Source: Candidatus Nomurabacteria bacterium RIFOXYD2_FULL_35_12 (GTDB lineage Bacteria; Patescibacteriota; Minisyncoccia; Phycocordibacterales; UBA9973). From it: DNA of 15,603 nucleotides. Position 1 is the first letter of the stretch; each line of letters starts with the position of its first letter. The stretch spans positions 1 through 15,603 of the forward strand of contig MFWK01000023.1 in assembly GCA_001786365.1 (NCBI GenBank), read 5' to 3'. A program made the translations under genes and the position numbers. This document shows positions 12,464-15,603 of this stretch, in pieces. The notes beneath the pieces were generated by a model that saw nothing but the letters and a program-made list of their open reading frames with translations, searched no databases and was not told the DNA's origin.

Positions 12464-14758
12464 TTATATTTCGCAAACTCCAGAGACACAAGCGAATTCT
12501 TTTGCGCCAGTGGTATTGTCTGCGGCTTCGTATTGAGAAAGTTTTGAGAAATCAATTTTACCGATGGACTTTGCGCGCCTTTCGTATTCTTCTTTAGTGA
12601 TGGCTTCATATGGTGCGAGTTGGTAGACGTGTTCTGAGCGGGGAAGGAAAGACATTCCTCCGACGAAATCCCAGTTTTCATAAACAAAGTTTCCGACAGC
12701 GAGCCATTCTTCCGGACCGACATAGATAGTAGCGGAAGGATTGTGTTCTACGAAATGTTCTTTTAGTCTTTTCCATTCTTTCATTAAGTCTAGAGCAGAA
12801 ACTTCGTCTTTAAAGATAGCTCCATGTGGCGCTTTAACAGGGAATTCCAATACGAAGGTAGTAGCTGTAGCTTCAGATTGGCCGACTTCTGGTAAACAAG
12901 GCACTCCTTGATCTCGAGCCATTTGGAGCAGAGTATCTGTATGAGAAATACGAACTCGACGGACGAAATATGGGGCATACCAAGGATGCATACCGGAGCC
13001 GACGCCTAGGAGCTGACCTGAATTTCCATGAGGTTTTACGCAAGTTATAGCGGTAGAAGGGTTTATACCAAAGCGTTTAGCGTACTTTTCATTTGTTTTA
13101 ATGGAGTCCAGTCTGAGCGTTTCGAGCACTTTGTCATTTCTTATTGTTGTATTGTCATAATATCCAGTGAGTGATACACCGAGCAATCTTTCTGCTTCAC
13201 AATTTTCTTTCCACTTTTTTGAAAGATAGCCGAAGTTTGTCAGAGTGGATTGATAAGTTCCGAGTAGTGTCGCTAATTCCATTTTCTTTTTTAAAGTCTC
13301 GATTGTGTCTTTCGGGCGGATTACGATAGAGGTTAAATTACAAAATTGTTTTGAGCGAAGATAAATTTCTCCACAAGGGTTTAATCCGATTTGTCTTTCA
13401 TTTTTTATCGCTGCCCACCTGCGAGCCGGTAATTGTTTTTCCAATCCTCCTCGATTGAAAATTCCTCGTTCGCCGGATTTTGATTTTACCAAAGCGGTCC
13501 ACTCATCCAAGAATTCTTCAGCCGATGGCTTTGCATTATAGACTGCGGAATTGTTTGCCATAGAACGCTGGCCTTCCGTTAAATAAAATTGTCCCTTTTT
13601 TGCATCACGCATTTCTGTGTCTTCTAATTCGGAAAGGGAAATGAGTGCGCTACGTCTGACTCCACCAGCGACGACTATCAAACCTATCTGACAGATGATG
13701 TCATGCATGTCTAAATTTGAAAGACGTCTGCCTTGTTTTGATAAAATTTTTCTTCTAGCAAATTCCATTAAGTCCATCAGTGGTTGTGGTCCAGAAGCTC
13801 GTCCACCGGCAGTTTCGAGTCGCGCACCGGCTGGTCTGACAGTGGAATAATCAAATTTAATATCTTTACCATCAAACCAATTTGTGAGGCCGAGAACAAA
13901 AGCATCAGCCCAACCTTCTTTGCTGTCTTTTACAACATGAACAGAAACTTTTTCTCCAGTTTGTTTTTTTATTTGGGGAAATTTTTGAACATTTTCCCAT
14001 TCAACAGCAAAACCAAGTCCAGCACCACACATTGAGATATACATTATTTCTCCCAAGTCTTGAGGGCAAGTCGGAGCGACATAAGAACAATTGTATGCCC
14101 AGACGTTGGAATTTCGGCAAGCTTTACCTGCAGACCAGAGAAGGCGCATTGAAGGACAAATATCTTGATTTAAAATAGCCTGGCGAACTTCCTCGTATTC
14201 TTTAGTTGAGAGCTTATCTCCTAAATTCTCTTTCATATAGGCCATATAACGGTCAATTGTCTCTATCCAAGTCTCTCTACGGCCTAATTCTGGAACCCAC
14301 CTAGAATAGAATTGATAGAAAATATATTCTGAATAAGGGCTAGAAAAATATTTGCTCGATTCTTCGACAGCAGTACGGACGGCTTCAGGCACAGGACCAA
14401 AAGCTTTACGAAGTTCCGAACGTCGACTACGATAAAGAATATATTTTTTTGCTGTTTCAGGGAAACCTTGAATCATTAATTCTTTTTCTACGGAATCCTG
14501 AATCAATTCAACAGTTGGAAGAAATTTTGCATCTTTATTTGTTTTTATTAATTCAGCTCTTTGATCAAGAAGAGTTCTGAAGACATGATTTGCTACACCT
14601 TCTGCTTCCTTTTCTTTTCCTTCACCGGTTATTTCGAAAGCCTTAAAAATAGCTCGAGTAATTCTTTCTAAATCAAATGAAACAACCTCCCCACTTCTCT
14701 TTCGGATTGATTTTATTTTTTGAAGTTCGTTTTTTAGAATTTTTTTTATTTTTTCCAT
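12464..14758 (-). CDS. nrdJ: Adenosylcobalamin-dependent ribonucleoside-triphosphate reductase (class II)
   Basis: This 764-residue enzyme reduces ribonucleoside triphosphates to deoxy forms using adenosylcobalamin as radical source. An N-terminal ATP-cone (about 17-115) would give allosteric control. The core has a likely redox Cys at 224 (YNCSYV), the active-site set Asn460, Cys462, Glu464 and Cys473 (NPCGEI then QFCNLTS, 11 residues between the cysteines as in the Lactobacillus monomeric reductase), and GERGIFNRGG at 429-438. The swinging C-terminal thiols are Cys757 and Cys762 in ACVSGVCEI, present, so the gene looks complete. It lies 5 bp after the ECF S-component gene and 32 bp before the adenosyltransferase gene. 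Oxygen-independent chemistry suits variable or low oxygen. Confidence 0.93.
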   Translation of the reverse strand: MEKIKKILKNELQKIKSIRKRSGEVVSFDLERITRAIFKAFEITGEGKEKEAEGVANHVFRTLLDQRAELIKTNKDAKFLPTVELIQDSVEKELMIQGFPETAKKYILYRSRRSELRKAFGPVPEAVRTAVEESSKYFSSPYSEYIFYQFYSRWVPELGRRETWIETIDRYMAYMKENLGDKLSTKEYEEVRQAILNQDICPSMRLLWSAGKACRNSNVWAYNCSYVAPTCPQDLGEIMYISMCGAGLGFAVEWENVQKFPQIKKQTGEKVSVHVVKDSKEGWADAFVLGLTNWFDGKDIKFDYSTVRPAGARLETAGGRASGPQPLMDLMEFARRKILSKQGRRLSNLDMHDIICQIGLIVVAGGVRRSALISLSELEDTEMRDAKKGQFYLTEGQRSMANNSAVYNAKPSAEEFLDEWTALVKSKSGERGIFNRGGLEKQLPARRWAAIKNERQIGLNPCGEIYLRSKQFCNLTSIVIRPKDTIETLKKKMELATLLGTYQSTLTNFGYLSKKWKENCEAERLLGVSLTGYYDNTTIRNDKVLETLRLDSIKTNEKYAKRFGINPSTAITCVKPHGNSGQLLGVGSGMHPWYAPYFVRRVRISHTDTLLQMARDQGVPCLPEVGQSEATATTFVLEFPVKAPHGAIFKDEVSALDLMKEWKRLKEHFVEHNPSATIYVGPEEWLAVGNFVYENWDFVGGMSFLPRSEHVYQLAPYEAITKEEYERRAKSIGKIDFSKLSQYEAADNTTGAKEFACVSGVCEI

Positions 14759-14763
14759 TTGAT

Positions 14764-15333
14764 TTAAATTATTTTAGGTTGAAGTTCGTTGATAATGAGT
14801 GAAGTTTTCTTTTCTATTTTTCTTTCTTGTTCTTTTATTAAAAAGTTGTAAATGGCGGGGGAGAGGATAAAGGCAAATGCGACGTTGCTAAATAGATGTA
14901 ATGCAGTAAATGGAATTTGTCCGACCAGAGATGTCATAAATGATTGATGAAAGAAAAGTGGACCGACAGTTAGCCCAGTCAAAGCATCAAAAAACAAAGT
15001 TCCAATAATTGCAAAACGCACATAAGACCATTTATTTACCTTATTATTTTTGAAATAACTATTTGCCCATAAACCTAGCGTGCCATAAGCTAAAACTGTG
15101 AAAAATGTTTGCACTCCGAGTGTTCCGGTCGCTACATCATAAAGTAAAATACTTGAAATAGCAAAAATAAAACCTAGTAGTGCTCCATAGACTCGACTGA
15201 TCGGCATCAAGGTCGCGAGAATCGGTTCTACATTTGGTGCGCGCAGTGGAATTAATCGCACAAATAGGCACAAAAAGAGAGCAAAAATAAATTTTAGATA
15301 ATCTTTTTTGTAATTTTTTTTATCCACTTTCAT
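14764..15333 (-). CDS. ECF-transporter S component, probably for cobalamin or a corrinoid
   Basis: This 189-residue protein has five or six membrane segments and the look of an ECF-type substrate-binding S component: a basic N-terminus, then RAPNVEPILATLMPISRVYGA (about 32-52), a long G/A-rich helix and a YGTLGLW motif. S components pair with a shared energising module (EcfA, EcfA', EcfT), which is not in this window. The substrate is not readable from the sequence. Its placement 5 bp before nrdJ and one gene before the adenosyltransferase argues for cobalamin or cobinamide import. A nucleobase or other vitamin remains possible. No Shine-Dalgarno sequence precedes the ATG; a -10-like hexamer lies 8 bp upstream. 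Confidence 0.78.
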   Translation of the reverse strand: MKVDKKNYKKDYLKFIFALFLCLFVRLIPLRAPNVEPILATLMPISRVYGALLGFIFAISSILLYDVATGTLGVQTFFTVLAYGTLGLWANSYFKNNKVNKWSYVRFAIIGTLFFDALTGLTVGPLFFHQSFMTSLVGQIPFTALHLFSNVAFAFILSPAIYNFLIKEQERKIEKKTSLIINELQPKII

Positions 15334-15340
15334 CAGAAGT

Positions 15341-15369
15341 ATTATCTACTTGTGAGACTGCTCATGCAA
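15341..15369 (-). promoter_or_regulatory. Proximal candidate promoter of the cobalamin cassette
   Basis: On the minus strand TTGCAT (15369-15364) and GATAAT (15346-15341) are 17 bp apart. The expected start falls on or next to the ATG at 15333, so the message would be leaderless. An imperfect palindrome (atgca-ag-tgcat, 15364-15375) overlaps the -35 and might bind a regulator. I see no convincing NrdR box. Confidence 0.4.
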
Positions 15370-15520
15370 GTGCATAAGTGTGATTTTTTATATTAAAACA
15401 CAGGAAAAATTTTTTATAAATACCGAAAGTGAGAGACCTTTCAAAAATAGAGTAAAAAGAGGTAGATTTTTTAGAAAATTTTAAATAATTTTATTTTTTT
15501 CTTAAATTTTTGGTGTGTTT

Positions 15521-15548
15521 ATTGTACCAAACTCGCACCTATTTCCAA
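15521..15548 (-). promoter_or_regulatory. Distal candidate promoter of the cobalamin cassette
   Basis: On the minus strand TTGGAA (15548-15543) and an extended -10, TGG-TACAAT (TACAAT at 15526-15521), are 16 bp apart. It would give a leader of about 180 nt. I searched that leader for a cobalamin-riboswitch B12 box and found none. The stretch 15334-15603 holds no gene that I can support. Confidence 0.35.
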
Positions 15549-15569
15549 AACAAAGTGAGGTAATGACTT

Positions 15570-15586
15570 CGCACGCTCCGCGTGCG
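15570..15586. repeat. GC-rich inverted repeat at the right edge
   Basis: cgcacgc (15570-15576) and gcgtgcg (15580-15586) form a 7-bp stem with a 3-nt loop, standing out from very AT-rich surroundings. No T-run follows on either strand, so I do not call it a terminator. It may belong to an element lying mostly outside the window. Confidence 0.5.
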
Positions 15587-15603
15587 TGGTGGCTTGAAAC
15601 TGC

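Noticed and set aside
15364..15375. NrdR box candidate upstream of the nrdJ cassette
   Set aside because: Only a short imperfect palindrome is present; it does not match the ACAC...GTGT pattern and no second box is found at helical spacing.
15334..15520. Possible cobalamin riboswitch before the ECF S-component gene
   Set aside because: The region is nearly all A/T and has no B12-box-like GCCACTG element or plausible multi-stem core.
15570..15586. Intrinsic terminator at the right edge
   Set aside because: The 7-bp stem has no T-run on either side and its surroundings run off the window.
1..15603. CRISPR arrays, tRNA or rRNA genes, insertion sequences
   Set aside because: No regularly spaced repeats, cloverleaf-like segments, transposase frames or terminal inverted repeats with target duplications were seen.

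Overview
This is an AT-rich window in which every credible gene lies on the minus strand, so transcription runs from high to low coordinates. The content is bacterial and uses ordinary stop codons (TGA ends at least one gene). The density of tiny membrane proteins, near-zero gene spacing, mostly missing Shine-Dalgarno sequences and a class II ribonucleotide reductase with an N-terminal ATP-cone resemble Patescibacteria (CPR, Parcubacteria-like) genomes. That placement is inference from style and content; no marker gene proves it.

Region A (about 15,600 to 11,841) is a cobalamin-dependent DNA-precursor cassette: an ECF-transporter S component, an adenosylcobalamin-dependent ribonucleoside-triphosphate reductase (NrdJ) and a PduO-type cob(I)alamin adenosyltransferase. 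Together they read as import a corrinoid, convert it to adenosylcobalamin, use it for deoxynucleotide synthesis. Two candidate promoters lie upstream, and I see no cobalamin riboswitch.

Region B (11,830 to about 8,445) is a copper-sensing and export unit. A sigma70-like promoter has exactly 17 bp between TTGACA and TATGCT, and that spacer is almost entirely a perfect 18-bp CsoR-type palindrome. It is followed by a ~100-nt leader with nested inverted repeats ending on the csoR start codon, then csoR, the Cu(+) P-type ATPase copA, a 41-residue Met/Gly/Tyr-rich membrane microprotein and a 136-residue membrane protein. Two hairpins follow.

Region C (8,419 to 70) is a tightly packed run of about 15 envelope genes: a thioredoxin-fold redoxin, a CcdA-type thiol-electron transporter, an unknown 268-residue Cys-rich exported protein, DUF3105 and DUF305 proteins, several small His/Met/Cys-rich membrane proteins, an isoprenylcysteine-methyltransferase-like membrane enzyme, a YHS-domain protein, a CCAH-motif membrane protein, a YibE/F-family protein split over two reading frames, an HMA-DsbD_2 membrane protein and a cupredoxin-like protein. 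The recurring Cys, His and Met motifs suggest periplasmic or membrane copper handling coupled to thiol redox chemistry.

The most unusual observations are: the yibE/F gene is interrupted exactly at an in-frame A_AAA_AAG (dnaX-type) slippery heptamer; the csoR leader can pair its own 5' end with the csoR start codon; CopA carries a duplicated 19-residue unit containing the ATP-binding HP motif; and an unknown Cys-rich exported protein sits next to CcdA and the redoxin.
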